A stretch of DNA of 64,000 nucleotides from NCBI GenBank assembly GCA_011032825.1, contig JAADJZ010000005.1:2080534-2144533 (forward strand), in the 5' to 3' direction. How positions within the stretch are numbered: the first letter of the stretch is position 1; every line of letters starts with the position of its first letter. Below the pieces are notes generated by a model. It made no database searches. It worked only from the letters and a program-made list of their open reading frames with translations, and was not told where the DNA came from. A program made the translations under genes and the position numbers. This DNA is from Massariosphaeria phaeospora (Eukaryota > Ascomycota > Dothideomycetes > Pleosporales). Below are positions 34,024 to 46,540 of this stretch, piece by piece.

Positions 34024-35031
34024 ATGGCAGAACCACAAAGCACGATGACCGAGTACGCAGCCGACAACCGCTGGAGCTACATCGAAGAGAAACTCCCTCC
34101 ATCCGCACCCTCCGACGAGCCATTCTGTCCGCTCTGCCACGGCGACTGGGAAGCCTCAACCCGAAAAATCGTCTCCACGCACTGCGGCCATGTGTTCCAC
34201 CGAATGTGCATCCTAACCTGGTTGCACAACAAGAACATCCCCAACTCCACCGACTGTCCCTGCTGCCGCGCCCCATGCTTTCCCCGCGACGACATGTACG
34301 GCCCGCGGGAAGAAGCGGCGCTTCAGTGGGTCTTCAACATCGAGGTCTTTCTCGAACATGCGATAGCGCCGGACCACGTCATGGGCTTGCTGCACGTCGA
34401 TGAGAGAACAACGTTCGACGCGTTCGACAGGTATATTCATGCTTACACGTGCATCTACCTGAGAAATCCTCGCCATGAAGGCCATACCATCAGCGAGAAA
34501 ACGATCCGTTTCCTTGTCCTCAGCCGCCTGGAGCAAGTCTCCCGCCGCAAAATCTCCGCCGAGTGCTGGTCCGCCATAATGCAAGAGCGCTGTCGTTTCC
34601 ACCGCGCGATCACCGGATCCGAGTCTGACGACGACATCGAAGTCCTCATGAGCTGCAGCAACAAAGCCGGCTTCGTACTCAAGCTGAACGCGCCCATCAA
34701 CATCGCGGTGTGCGAATTTGGAGACCCCACCGACATGGAACCTGAACCTCGCCTTTTTGACGCCGGCCGGTACGAGGAGCCCACGTTCAACACCGCATAT
34801 GAGGGCGAGAATTTCTATGGTATGATGGCTGTGGAGGGCGCGCTGGATATAGCTGTTTTTGTAAGGCGCGATGGCACGGTTCTTGTGCGGGAAAAGGTTG
34901 TGTGTAGTATTGTGAATATCATGGTATCTTACTCGCTGGAATACTCGTACGAGAGTGTTGTTGTTACGGAGTCTTCTACTAACAGGAGGTATGTAGTGTC
35001 GTTCTCACGAGAGCCTAAATTGATAGAGTAA
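34024..35031 (+). CDS. RING-H2 finger protein, fast-evolving type (2)
   Basis: Intronless, 335 residues. RING-H2 ligands are C35-x2-C38, C54-x-H56-x2-H59-x2-C62 and C78-x2-C81, with Trp66 in the E2-contact position. The downstream 250 residues lack a known domain and end in a beta-rich part (IAVFVRRDGTVLVREKVV). Layout and position of the RING match the gene at 27543, but the sequences outside the RING share little by eye. Likely an E3 ubiquitin ligase of a recently expanded family. Confidence 0.85.
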   Translation: MAEPQSTMTEYAADNRWSYIEEKLPPSAPSDEPFCPLCHGDWEASTRKIVSTHCGHVFHRMCILTWLHNKNIPNSTDCPCCRAPCFPRDDMYGPREEAALQWVFNIEVFLEHAIAPDHVMGLLHVDERTTFDAFDRYIHAYTCIYLRNPRHEGHTISEKTIRFLVLSRLEQVSRRKISAECWSAIMQERCRFHRAITGSESDDDIEVLMSCSNKAGFVLKLNAPINIAVCEFGDPTDMEPEPRLFDAGRYEEPTFNTAYEGENFYGMMAVEGALDIAVFVRRDGTVLVREKVVCSIVNIMVSYSLEYSYESVVVTESSTNRRYVVSFSREPKLIE

Positions 35032-35243
35032 GATTGACAGGGTCGAAAACGTATGGCTCGACTAGACACTTAACCGGAACCATTAATACTATACAGTTGC
35101 TATAAGTTGATCTATTCGCGGTGCGCAATATATCTTACCCTTCTCGTGTTGCCTTTGATCATTGAGAACGGTGTTGCTAAAGGTCTGTAGACAGGATATG
35201 TACATCTAGTCGAAATCGTAATCATATTCGCTTTACCGGAAGT

Positions 35244-37703
35244 CTACGACGCTTTCGTGATAGTATACCTTTTCCCAACAGTCGTCTGAATCGGCCCATC
35301 GTACACCTCCCCATCAACCATAAAAGCAATCCCACCCTCAACCACAATCCTCAACTCCCCACCACTCCTCGCCGTGACCATCGCCCGCGCCATCTCCCCT
35401 CCCCTCCACTCCACATCAACCACAAAACCGCCCCTCGCAACAAGCCCCTCCACACTCCCGCTCGGAAGCGCCGTCTTCGGAAGCGCCGGCAAGATATGCA
35501 CGACCTCATGGCTCTGCAACAACATCTCCGCAATCGCCGCCGTGAACCCGAAGTTGCCATCGATCTGGAACCACCTGTTCTCGCCCGAGTTCCACAGGTT
35601 GTCGAGCGGATAGGTCTGCAGGAAGGTGATGCCGTTGGACCACACGCTTGCGCCGTCTAGGAGGCGCGCGTAGAGGTTCATGGCCCAGACGCGGGACCAG
35701 CCGGTGCTGCCGGAGCCAGCGCGTATGCGGTTGTCGAGCGAGACTTTGGATGCTGCGGCTAGTTTTTCTGATTTGATTGGTGTCATTTGTGATCCTGGGA
35801 ACAGGCCGAATAGATGACTGAAATGGCGATGCGGGGCTTCAGCCTCTTGATACTCGTTGCGCCACTCCAGTATCTGACCTTTGGATCCGACCTGCGGGGC
35901 CTTGATCTTGGATAAATAGTCTTTCGCCTTCGAAACCTCTGTGCCATTGATTCCAAGAACCGCAGCAGCGTCGATGATGTTGTTGAAAAGCTCCCACAGA
36001 AGCTGGTTGTCTATGGACGGTGCGATATCAACGCCTTCGGTTTTCCCTGCAGTACGCATATTGGATGGCACTACGAAAGTGTTTTCGGGCGATAACGAGG
36101 GGCCCGTGACGTAACTTCCGTTGTACATGAAGAGGTAGCAGTAGTAGAACTCTGCGGCTTCCTTCAGCACCGGCCATGCACGGGTCCGGAGGAAGTCTTT
36201 GTCCTGGGTGAAACGGTAATGTTCCATGGCATGTTGCGAAAGCCATGCGCCACCCATTGGCCACACGGTATACGGGGTTCCCTTATCGACTGGTGCCGCG
36301 TCGCCCCACAGATCAGTGTTGTGGTGCAGGACGAATCCTTGGTTGCAGCCGTACATCTTCTTTGCCATGGCATTGCCACGAGTGCGCGCGATGTCTATAA
36401 GATCGAACAGCGGCTTGTGAGTTTCGTCCAAGTTGGTGGTAAGAGCATGCCAGTAGTTCATCTCAGTGTTGATGTTGATGGTGTATTTGCTCTGCCATGG
36501 GGGGTCGTAGTTGTCGTTCCACATGCCTTGGAGGTTCGCTGGGAGGGATCGATTACCGGTGTCGCGCGAGGATGCCAGGAGAAGATGACGGCCGTAATTG
36601 AAGTAAAGAGTTACAAGTTCGGAGTCCGCGGTAGCGTTCTTCTTAAAATTCGATAGACGCTTAGGAACTGGTTGCCTTCCTGCAGACCCTGACGACCCCA
36701 AATTGAGATGAACGCGCGATAGTATTCCTTGAGCATCCTTTACTGCAGCGGACTTCACGGCTGGGTAGCCAACCTTGACGGCGTTGTCAAGCTTTTCCTT
36801 GAGCGCCGCTTCCCGAGCGATGGAGCCTGGATATCGGTATGCTGTCTCCGCATCAAAGAAGATATCAACTGCTGTGGCTCCTTGGACTGATATAGCTTGC
36901 CCGTCCACGGAGATGGATCCTTGCGGAAGCGGTAAGGGATCAACGAATGCGCAAAGTCAGGACGGCGGACTTACCTCCATCGCTGACAACTCGAGCTTCC
37001 GCGGCGAACTCTATACCGCCGTTTGATTTCAGTGTTATCGCATGGACCCCGTCTGAAGAAGACGCTGTGTTAGAAGCCACAGCTTTCGTCCGATTGAGCG
37101 AAACTTTCACATTCAGCTTTCTAGATTGGCTCGCCGTCATCCGAAAAGCAAGAACGCCTGCAGGATAGCTTGCCACATATTCACGACTAGAATCGTGAGT
37201 CTCACACGTTTTTCTTGTAGGAGGGAACCTTACGTGTAGTCTACGCCACCAAGCGTATAGCTCGTTATTGCTGTCCCCTGCAACGTGTCCAATACCCTCG
37301 TATAATTTCCCAAAGTACCATTGTGTCCGAAGTCAATCGCCATATCCACCGTTGGCTGATACTGTCTTGGGCTTGTCGGATTCCCGGCCATCGTGTCGAG
37401 GGTCTGCTGTCCCGCGCTCGACAAATCTCCATTGATCAGCTTCTGCCTGATGGAAGATAGAGCGCCCTGTGAGTTCGCGTTCCCACGATCCTGCCATGGC
37501 CCGCTCCACACTGAGTTTTCATTGAGCGTAATTCTCTCCGTAGCAGTGCCGTAAACGGCTGCAGCGACGCGGCCGTTTCCGATGGGGAGCGACGAGGACA
37601 AACCACTGGCCGCGGTGTTGAACACGAGATACCGCGATGCGTCCCATTGCGCATGCGCAAAGAAGGCGTTGAGGGGCAAAACCAGGTAGAGGTGTGTGCG
37701 CAT
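35244..37703 (-). CDS. Secreted GH95 alpha-L-fucosidase
   Basis: Three exons on the minus strand, 37703-37234, 37186-36975 and 36919-35244, with introns of 47 and 55 nt, give 785 residues, the usual length for fungal GH95. The start chosen is the ATG that begins a signal peptide (MRTHLYLVLPLNAFFAHA). The GH95 blocks are clear: SLPIGNGRVAAAVYG and LNENSVWSG in the N-terminal beta domain; NLQGMWND, TININTEMNYW (the two Asn that activate water), SPEN (general acid Glu) and FQIDGNFG (Asp) in the (alpha/alpha)6 barrel. The enzyme releases fucose linked alpha-1,2 to galactose, for example from xyloglucan. The minus frame stays open about 109 codons above the signal peptide, which I treat as leader. 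Confidence 0.93.
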
Positions 37704-38289
37704 TCTGACGGGTGAGCCACAGGTAGCTGTCGTGATGGCGGTGAGCAAGATGGAGACATCGTCATGTTGTAGCTCAGTAGCAACCCCATCGCGTGTTGCG
37801 ATGGAGATGTTCCTCCAGTAAGGCCTGGGCACTTTAAACGGTAAATCCACTTGTCGGTTAATTGAGTTGAACCGCACAAAGATCTCGAGCGCCGTTGACC
37901 CAGTTCCCCGCACGATCACCGACACTACTTCGTCCGAACTCGGCGATGACGCCACAACCAACGGAAGGGATGAAAGTGAGACAGAAAATCGGTCATGAAC
38001 AGCCGCTTGTTCAGGCGCACACCGTCGCACCGCCGCCTCATCCTAGCGGGGACTTCCAAAACACACTCCCTTACGTTTGCACCGGAGTAGCTATAAGAAG
38101 CACGAAACGAGGTATTGCAGATGTACGCGAAGCAGAACGGAGCTCGCATGTGAATGCGTGAAGGAAATCAGTCCAGTCCGGCAGAAATGCCAGCATATAC
38201 GACGTCTTGTCTCCTCTTCTTTTCCTCCTCGCTACGCATATATTTCTCCACTCCGACCTCTTCAAGTCAAGCTTTCACACACCCAGATC
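37704..38289. other. Interval upstream of GH95
   Basis: The GH95 frame continues open to about 38030 and reads partly like protein (VDLPFKVPRPYWRNISIA), but a signal peptide starting at 37703 makes the extension unlikely to be translated as one protein. It may be a relic. Confidence 0.3.
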
Positions 38290-38960
38290 CTAACTACCCT
38301 CGTCCTCGCCTCCCAAAAACCCGTCGATCCACGCATCCTGTGCCTCAACTAAATGCCGCAGCTTCTCAATCATGTCTCTCTGCGTGCCGAGCAGCTCCTG
38401 CTGTGAATGGATGGTCGCCTGCTGCACGCGTATCGTTTCGGCGTCGGCAGACATGATGTCTTCGTATACGCTTGCCATGGACGGGATAGATGGAAGATGC
38501 TGGCGCTGGTGTTGGCTTCTCAGTTGCGGTGCTGAGGATTTGGCTGGATGGGGCGTGAATGAGGGCCGTGGGCATCGCGGTATGGGAGTGGTGTTCAGTG
38601 AACGAGCTAGGTGGGTCAGTCAATCAGTCGAACAGTGATACTACAGCTTTCCAGCTACTGGCACTCACCATTCCGCAGCGGATCAGATGCCAGACCACTC
38701 TCCGCTTCAGCTTCCCCATTGCTTGCGACGTCTCCACTGCGTGCGCTCTTCTGCCTCCCTTTCTTACTTCCAGGTGTACACGGCACCCCTTTGCTCGTGG
38801 TCGCCTGGAAGTTCAGATCCATCTGGATGTGCACCGCCGCCATCCACACGCGCGGTAACACGGCCGCAAAGGCCACTGCACGAATGCCCAGGAAGCGGAA
38901 GAACAGCAGTAGGAAGGCGGCCCATGCCCACAGTGCGTTCGGGAGATATGCGTACACCAT
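38290..38960 (-). CDS. Small membrane protein with C-terminal coiled coil
   Basis: Exons 38960-38669 and 38606-38290 joined over a 62-nt GTGAGT...CTAG intron give 202 residues. The N-terminus is strongly hydrophobic (NALWAWAAFLLLFFRFLG and IRAVAFAAVL), one or two membrane segments. A polar, Ser-rich middle follows. The C-terminus is a heptad-like coil (IRVQQATIHSQQELLGTQRD) ending in an acidic tail. The start is the first ATG of the frame; the frame is still open above it up to a possible acceptor, so an upstream exon may be missing. The family is not recognised. Confidence 0.6.
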
Positions 38961-39823
38961 AGCGAAGACCGGCCTGTGGGAAAGCCGTGAGCGAGTAGTA
39001 CGTCAAGAACTGGTTCCACTATGACATAAGCAGAGAGAAGTCTACGGCTATCGTATCGTGATGAGGTCGCATCCACCGGTGCGATCGGAACTGCGCAGTC
39101 GAGTCGTCCGCCGCCGTGGCCGCCCTTTATCAACACACACCCAGCGCCTTCCCCGCCTCGGCCTCCCACCAGCAGGACTTCCCCGGGGAATGGGGGGCAT
39201 CATCCCCTTCGAATGCGGTCGTGGTGTGGCTGCGAGGGTGGCAAGGGCAAGCTTGGGGGTGAGAGGGCGATGGTGGCAGAGGGGTGAGACAGGTGTCGGT
39301 TGGGTGGTTCACGCGCCGCTCCCACGCGGGCGGCGGTTGCGGTTGCGGCGGCTGATTGGCTGGCGGCCGGGGGCTGGCCGACACTGCACACCATCATTCT
39401 TCTACAGTGCCTGCCCAGGTGGTCCTTTGACCGCATGACTCTAGACCACCTAAACTCAGGGCACCCTCTTCTTTCAAAAGCGCCTCTTCGGACTGCGGAT
39501 CGGATCGCGCTGGGTGGGAATGGATTTGCAGATGCGGGCCGCTCGCAGGCGTTCACGGGTATAACCTACCACCTGGGCACCTGCTCTATGCACGCTTTTG
39601 CTAGTAAGCTTCTTCGCGAGGTCGTGAATGAGCTGACTTAGACCAGAGCGCTGCACCAAATCGGGTACTCTTCGTAGCATCTCACATGGCTTGAAAGAGA
39701 CGGGAGTGATGTTATGACCATTGCTGTTCTATGCTCGCCGTAACTACGCAGTGCCCAAACGATTAGGGAGGAAGCAATCGCCATGATCTCCACCGATATC
39801 GAACTCACCACCCGGATCTATAT
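38961..39823. other. Intergenic interval, no gene seen
   Basis: 863 bases between two leftward genes. GC-rich near 39300-39370 with long frames on both strands that lack motifs. Confidence 0.45.
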
Positions 39824-40417
39824 CTAGCCAGATTGGCAAAGGACAACAAGAGGCTTCCCAAGTTGGCCAGTCAACGGGCTTCCAACGCCTCCGCTAGAGC
39901 ACACAGCTGCCACCTCCACAGGCGCACAATCAACCAACCGCCGCTGCCCCACCGCGATATAGCTCAAGAAGATCCCCTGCCCATCGGCGCACGCCTGGAA
40001 ACGTCCGCCATCATACCACAACGTGGGCACTCCCGAGGCGTTCTCCATGATGTAGACGTGCTGCGTACCGTTGTTGTTGACGAGCTCGACGGGTTTTCCG
40101 CTGGAGACGGTCGCTGTTCCACCCGGCGTGATCTTGATCATTGTGTCTGCTGTGGCGATGCGGGAATCGGTGTCGGGGCTGTTGTATCTGTAGAAGAGGT
40201 TCGCTTGGGTGCCGTCCGAGACCATTTCGGCGCGGAGGTTGCGCGATGCGACGAACCAAGTGCCGCTGTTGAGGGCGGCGACGGGCTTGGGTGCGGTGCC
40301 GAGCCCCTTGAAGATGAGGTTGAAGGTCGTGCCTATGCCTGTGCCGCGGGCATCGTGGGTGGGAGCGGCGGCTGCGAGGCTGCTCAAGAGCGCGAGGGTG
40401 GAGATGGTGAACTGCAT
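39824..40417 (-). CDS. Small secreted protein (197 aa)
   Basis: An intronless minus-strand frame with a signal peptide (MQFTISTLALLSSLAAAAP). The mature part is beta-rich (TFNLIFKGLG, GTWFVASRNL, TATVSSGKPVELVNNNG) and has three Cys. The pattern resembles a family of fungal secreted proteins of about 200 residues with a repeated beta fold (DUF7907-like), a tentative comparison from memory. Probably extracellular; an effector or wall-associated role is possible but unproven. Confidence 0.7.
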   Translation of the reverse strand: MQFTISTLALLSSLAAAAPTHDARGTGIGTTFNLIFKGLGTAPKPVAALNSGTWFVASRNLRAEMVSDGTQANLFYRYNSPDTDSRIATADTMIKITPGGTATVSSGKPVELVNNNGTQHVYIMENASGVPTLWYDGGRFQACADGQGIFLSYIAVGQRRLVDCAPVEVAAVCSSGGVGSPLTGQLGKPLVVLCQSG

Positions 40418-41760
40418 GGTGTTGAATCGGTAAAGAAGAATCAGTTGTGGGGGGTTGAATGATGAAGAACCGTTGTGGAGTCTGGATTGTCGTAAGACTA
40501 TATCGATGAGGTGTTGTAATGAGGTCTCGATGAAGCGCCGGGTGCTTGTCGATGCCCTTGAACGATGCCGTCGCTACAGCTTTTATACGTCTTCGACGTC
40601 GCGGCTAGACTTTGACTTCGCGACAATGACGTCTTGTTGTGTTTGCTCTCGGCACTGGTTGAGGCAATGGCGCCCCGTCGTACTTGCTCTCCTCACTAGT
40701 ACAGAAGGCACATCTTGCGACACTGTAGCATCCGCTTGCTCGCTCCCATATTTCCGGGCCTATGGTGTTGTCGCAGTAGCAAACAATACAGACCAAGCTC
40801 CAGTCACCCACCTCTGGGCCGGATAGATTTACAGACTATACGTAGGGCACTTGGGACACAGGTAGTAATGTCGATAGCGCTGTCGAAAAAGAGTATTACA
40901 TGGCTGCGACCGTTCAATTTGCGCTGTCGTGGCTGAGTGCGGGCCTGAAATATCGAAGGCGGCCAAGGCCGGGGACTCACCAAGATCAAAGACAGAGCTG
41001 GAGTCCTCGTCTCTGCATGAATAATAGCTACACAGGAAGTTATGATATACGTTACCATGTTTCAAAAAAGCTCAATTAAAGGTGACGCGGAGTGTATCGG
41101 AAATTTGATCACGAGTAGGTGGCGACAGAGCTTGCCGTGGTGGGCACTAGGCTCGGGTGCGGGGCAACCTCAAGGGTGCCCAGGTGAATTCCACATCACA
41201 TGGGCGCTATCCTCTACCAAAAAGAGAGTTGCCCACTCGCGGAAGTAGATACGACCATCATAGGAGCTTACGGGGTTGAAACTGCGCTTCTCCGATCTCC
41301 GTTATGGACTTTTCGCCGAGAGTGGCGACTCACCTCGCTCCTGCAGTGACCACCTCCTTGCCTTCGTGGAAAACGACACTGCGCACAAGAAGAACTCGGC
41401 CGAAGATGGGGATGCTAACGAATCGTGCCCGTGTTCCAAGGGGTCTAGATGTCTGGAACTTGAACGTGAATAGGTAGCAGTGGATACTCAAGTCAAATTG
41501 TAACAAGCTATCAAACTAAATACATGTGCGAATGAAAATGATGTATATCCCAAAATTCCTCAAACCCCAACGCAACGACGTCGTCCAGGTTGAAGAGGTC
41601 TCGTTTGACATTGCTTGTTGACTGTAGCCAGAACGAGACGAGAAAAGACAACGAAGAGAAAACGAATAGGCAGCGGAAGTACTCGTAAAGAAATAGGGCA
41701 GTGCGAAGAACCAGCGTGAGAGAAGGTCGCGCACCCAGTGCATTCCATGGCCGTCTTGCT
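40418..41760. other. Intergenic interval, no gene seen
   Basis: 1.3 kb between two leftward secreted-protein genes; nothing with motifs on either strand. Confidence 0.45.
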
Positions 41761-42302
41761 TTAGTCCTTCCTGAGGGATTCGATCTTCTCAGCCGACACA
41801 CCGTCGATCTCACAGCGAAGCTTGGAGTAACCCACAACCTTCCCAATTGTGAGACCGCAGTCGAGTGCTCTGGGTACAACAGGGGCGCACGTGCCGACCT
41901 TTTTGCCCTTGACAGTGACCAGAGCCCCGTCACGGTTCTTGTAGTAGGCTGCACGTAGTTAGTTCTGCCTAAACACACAACGAGGTGTCACTTACTCCAA
42001 TGGTTTGCGCCGTTGTCAAAGTTCATTTCCAAGACTTCAATCTTCGTTGGGTCAGATTCGTCATTGCGGTCGCAGCCGTCTCCTTCGCAGCGGACGCCGT
42101 ATCCGCTGGCATCCTCGGTGTCGACCCACATCCATTCGAGTGCGTCCTTGCAGGCGGGGAAGGCACTGTACGCCTGCCAGCCCTCGGCGTTTCCGGATAC
42201 GCCCGTGCCGCCCAGTCCTACTCGAATAAAGACGACGGTGCCGGCCTGAACGGCCTGCAGCAACGCGGCTAAGGCGATAAAGGCGAGAACAACAGACTTC
42301 AT
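41761..42302 (-). CDS. Small secreted cysteine-containing protein (164 aa)
   Basis: Exons 42302-41996 and 41948-41761, 46-nt intron with GTAAGT donor, frame closing exactly. A signal peptide (MKSVVLAFIALAALLQAVQA) is followed by an acidic N-terminal half with ACKDALEW and RCEGDGCDRND, then a second half in exon 2 with GTCAP, LDCGL and LRCEI. Six cysteines after the signal suggest three disulphides. No domain recognised; a candidate effector or secreted antimicrobial-like protein. Confidence 0.75.
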
Positions 42303-45186
42303 AGTGATGATTGGAAAGAGCGGCTTGTCGAGAGTGGGTATCTGTGGAGAGAAGGTATAGAGTATAGGCGAGGGGAATGACTTGAGAGTATGAGAGAAAC
42401 GTTCGGGTTGGAGTGTGGGACCTGGAATTGAGAAGAATCCAAGTCCTTTATATACTGCAGCGCGAAAGGGTCTTCTGCTCAAACCCACGGTACGATTCAC
42501 AGAACATGTTTTACAATGGCAGTTACCGTCGCCCGAGTAGTCGCTCACCAGGGCAACTGAAGCGTTCCGGTGGGTTGCCTTACGCTGGATCCTGTATCAA
42601 AGTAAGGGAAACTATCACTAATAAAGAGTATCTAGCGTTGAACGTGTTAGATACTGATGGTAATGCCAATCGTTGCATTTTTCCCCATGGCTTAGCTACC
42701 CATCCGGAGATTCTAGTTACACTGTGTGATTTCCATAGCGTTACAAGGCGGGAAAACTACGAGCCGATTTCCTATTTCGGAAAAACTGGTTCACCATATA
42801 GTGCGGCTGAAGAACGAAGACAGGTCTGCGTTCTGCAAAGCAGCAGCTTGGTGCGACCGCACAAAGACACGCGCGCCGAAGGGGGCCTTTAGCTCCTCAC
42901 GCCTGCTATGATGTCAGAAAAGTTTTCGCAAAGCTCAAACTTGCATATAGGGAGCCTTGTTCAATTCCAGCGTGAGCTCAGTGGGTGTTCTTTTTGTGGA
43001 GCTTCTTGGACCATGGTTCGTCGAGATGATGACGAGTGATGACGAGGGTTTAGAACAGTATCCCATCTGCTATCCGAGTCTATCGCTCTATCGCCTCTGG
43101 CTCCGCCGACTCGACCATAGAATACGTTTACAAGTCCCTCTGCGCGTCTGCGTTTCACATTTAGGGTCGCTGAACCTCCCTTCGGGTGTACCCGCGCACC
43201 AGATCCGTTCACGCTAAGTAAAACGATGCCTACTCCGTAAGCCACCAACACCTCGTTTATCTTGGGGTTCATAACACCTTTTCGGAAAGATGCACCAGTA
43301 AGTCATAAAGGAACGCTGAGATTGGCTTCTGCTGTTTAGGTCCAATGTGAAAATACAGCTTATTCCTCGCTGTAAACTACCTGACGCAGTAGGTTGACAT
43401 CATCGGAAGGCCCCGGCTCATGAACTGCTGTATCGCGGGTGCGGAACATCCGAAACTTGGCATGCTTGGCCTGCTTACCCGCCTGCAATGTCCTTGCGTC
43501 TATCACGAAGCAGCGCATTCGTCGGCCCGCACCACCCGTGATAATCTCACCGTAGTAAGCAGCCACCAACCCCACCTCGTGAAGGGTGAATAAGTCGTTT
43601 TACTCTACTAGCACCACTGAGGATGTATATGTACACCGCATGCTTCTCGAACCGTGCAGCTTATTGTGCCGCTAGCTGCAGCTCCTTGAGGCTTGAGGAA
43701 GATGACAAGAACTTTCCATTAAGGTTCGAGTGGACACGTTTGTCAACTGGAGAAGTATATGATAGATATTTCAGCGTGAGCTGAGTGGGTATTTCGGTTT
43801 TGCCTAACAGTACGCAGACTGAGATGTATCCAGTTTTACTCCATGCGGAAGTGTTGGGGAGACTACATAATTCGTGTGTGACAGTAAGCTGCTGCTGGGG
43901 CCGTCACTCCCATGGACCTCCAGTGGAACATCATTCATAATCGCCAATAGAGCGTCATTCTCGACCACGTGATGGCCTTCTGGTCAACTGTGTTTAGAAA
44001 TAGGTACGGCACATACTCCTCTTGGAGAACCGTCAGCCAGGTCAGCAAAGGCTGAGATGCACGGGACCCCGTCCCGTGCGTCTTAGAACGTATGAAGAAC
44101 GATCGCGGAAGCTTACCTATAGGCAACCCAGGGACGGCCATTTGCCCGGAGAAGCCCGCATGTTTCCAACGTCCTCGAGCCCCGCATGCCCAGTAATACA
44201 TAAGTACGCCACATCTCACTAGTGAACAGCGCAGGGGTTTATCGCAACATACGAGACTTTCCAGAAGTGTTCCTCGTGTCAGAAACGCCCTATACAAAGG
44301 TGACATATAGACCGTTTTCCTATGGGAGGTGGAGCCACTACTCAAGCCATCCCGTCTCCGCATGCACAATTGGTAGCCATTGGATGACGGAGATTCGTGC
44401 GGAAGAACAATCCCTTGGCCTCGATACATGATAACAAACTTAACACTGCATGCCACTGCATGCAGCAGTAGAGCCGCTATGGAGGTCATAGCAAGCGAGG
44501 GAAAGACTTGGAAAACTTGAATCGCGCGTCTGTGAACGCCTTCTCGGAGTCGTACCGCTTGTTGGATCCATATCGTACCAGATATAGCATGGTAGAGATA
44601 AACCTTCTAAACGAAGAGAACAGAGGAACAACATAATTCCTGATGATCAAGTACCTTTCATATATGCGAAGTCCACCTAGAGTCAACTATCCTTACTTCT
44701 CCATGAAATAAACCATTCGAATAATCCACTTTCAATGAATAATTGGCTCAAGTTGCGAGACATTAGAGAAGACAATGCCAATCACACGATTTGTTTGGTC
44801 ATCACAATGTAATCTTTCTACACCGCACATATACGAGAGACGCAAAAGCCAGGGGTGAAGCCGGTAACGGCATGTACCACAATGGTCGCTAATGTGGTCT
44901 ACCACCTCAGTCTCACTGTCAGACCGGCTTCACGGAAGCCAAAGAATCCCTTGCCAATTCTATTGGGATACGCTCGAGGGTTATTCACACATGTCCAATC
45001 CTTGGGATTCGGCACGGACTCAGCGGCGAAAGTGATGTCTTTGGAGGTTGGGGCCATCTCCCAAGGTATAAAGTCTCCTTCACGTCTCGTTACCATCCAG
45101 CATCCAACACCACTGAGAACTCCAGATTTCCATCTCAAGACTCAACTACTACCTCGTTCTACTACTCCCACCCAAACAACTTCAAC
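42303..45186. other. Long gene-poor interval
   Basis: 2.9 kb without a gene I can support. A minus-strand frame at 43575-43360 reads like protein (VAAYYGEIITGGAGRR) but has no ATG; it may be a relic exon. The word AGCGTGAGCT-AGTGGGT occurs near 42969 and again near 43773, hinting at an old duplication. Confidence 0.4.
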
Positions 45187-45634
45187 ATGTATACCAAGGC
45201 TGTCCTCGTTTCTCTCTTCCTAGCCGCCGTCGGCACCCACGCTGCGCCTGCCCTCGAGGCCCGCCAGGACCCCGCCATCCCTCTCAGCATCTACGAGGGA
45301 GGTGGTTGCCAGGGCAATGTTATCACCACGGCCTTCATTCCCACGGACGGATCTTGCTTTGGCTTCTCCCCGATTCTGTCTCAACCGACCGACAGTGCTC
45401 GCATCGATCTCGCTAATGCTCTCCCAACCGGCTGCACCTGTAAGTCACATCGTTGTTCAACGTTTAATCGGCCAAGTTCTAATTTTTGAAGTGACTGTGT
45501 TCAACACCGCCAACTGCAGCCCGCAGGGCAACAACTTCCCGATCACCAACGAGGGCCAATGCGGCACATTCGGCACGGGCAACCCTCTCGATACCTTCAT
45601 CCGCGCTGCCCGTGTCTCTGGCACCTGCACATAG
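45187..45634 (+). CDS. Small secreted cysteine-rich protein (131 aa)
   Basis: Exons 45187-45439 and 45492-45634 with a 52-nt intron. A signal peptide (MYTKAVLVSLFLAAVGTHA) precedes a short APALEARQ stretch resembling a processing site. The mature protein has six Cys (GGCQG, GSCFG, TGCTL, ANCSP, GQCGT, GTC near the C-terminus), an arrangement common in fungal secreted effectors and hydrophilic wall proteins. No named domain. Confidence 0.8.
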
Positions 45635-46540
45635 ATTTCGACGATTGCGTCTGAGCCGTCAACATGGCCGACTTCTGAGTGGAGGCGAAGGATTGGGGGT
45701 TGAGCCGGGGTGCGGAGGTTGGAAAGTACATATGTCATTCTTGTCACTCCTTGGTTGGTAGAAATTTAGATATGCAAATGGATGGGGACGCCTACTGTTT
45801 CGCTCTTACATATCTTGTCAACCCTGCCGTGATTTCGTCGTTTTTAGCGCTCTGCTGGGCACGAAGGTGTCATGTTCGTCGTGCGTGTTTCTGTACTATT
45901 CACAGTACCCCGACACCAAGCGGTCACAGAAGTCAAAACTTAACGATAGTGTACATTTTTGTATGTAGACTATCGAGCGGAGCAGTGACGAGAGCGACTA
46001 ATGCCGAAGGACTCATGCGCTAGGCCTCATGCGGTACTTGCCTCGAACGGAATGCGGTATGCCGACCAGTATAACCACAACCTGTAGCACACCATTAACA
46101 AGGACAAAGTCTATTTTGAGAGCGCTGTATGACTCGCTGTGTAGCTCATGCGGGGTTTTAGACTCATATAGCAGACTTATTAGCCGATTCGGTTAATATG
46201 GCTTTGCTTCCACCACCTCCGCTAATGGGTCATGATATATGAACCGCTGCATATTCCTGGTAATTCGGTGAATTCTCTATGTGCGATAGGCAGTGCTTCA
46301 GGTGTTTGTCTATACGTTCATCTATATACTCCCTGCCTTCCAGGTCAGCGGACATCTTCTTGTTGGAGAAATGTGATAGATTGGCAGGTACGTACTTAAG
46401 AATAACCCGGGTTCCACCTAGTATGGACTCCATTGACAAGAGAAGTTCATTGCATAACTTCTTAGCCAGTGGCTGCTACTGATCGTCTGCGCGGGTAACT
46501 AGGGCGCGCTGAGCAGTCTTCCTCCTAAAATCGGAACGCC
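45635..46540. other. Intergenic interval, no gene seen
   Basis: 906 bases between two rightward secreted-protein genes; no supported feature. Confidence 0.45.

Noticed and set aside
42961..43272. 103-codon minus frame starting MNPKINEV
   Set aside because: Composition after the first 30 residues is not protein-like and no homologous motif is visible.
43360..43575. Protein-like minus frame ending LLRQVVYSEE
   Set aside because: No ATG, no identifiable partner exon; kept only as a remark on the interval.
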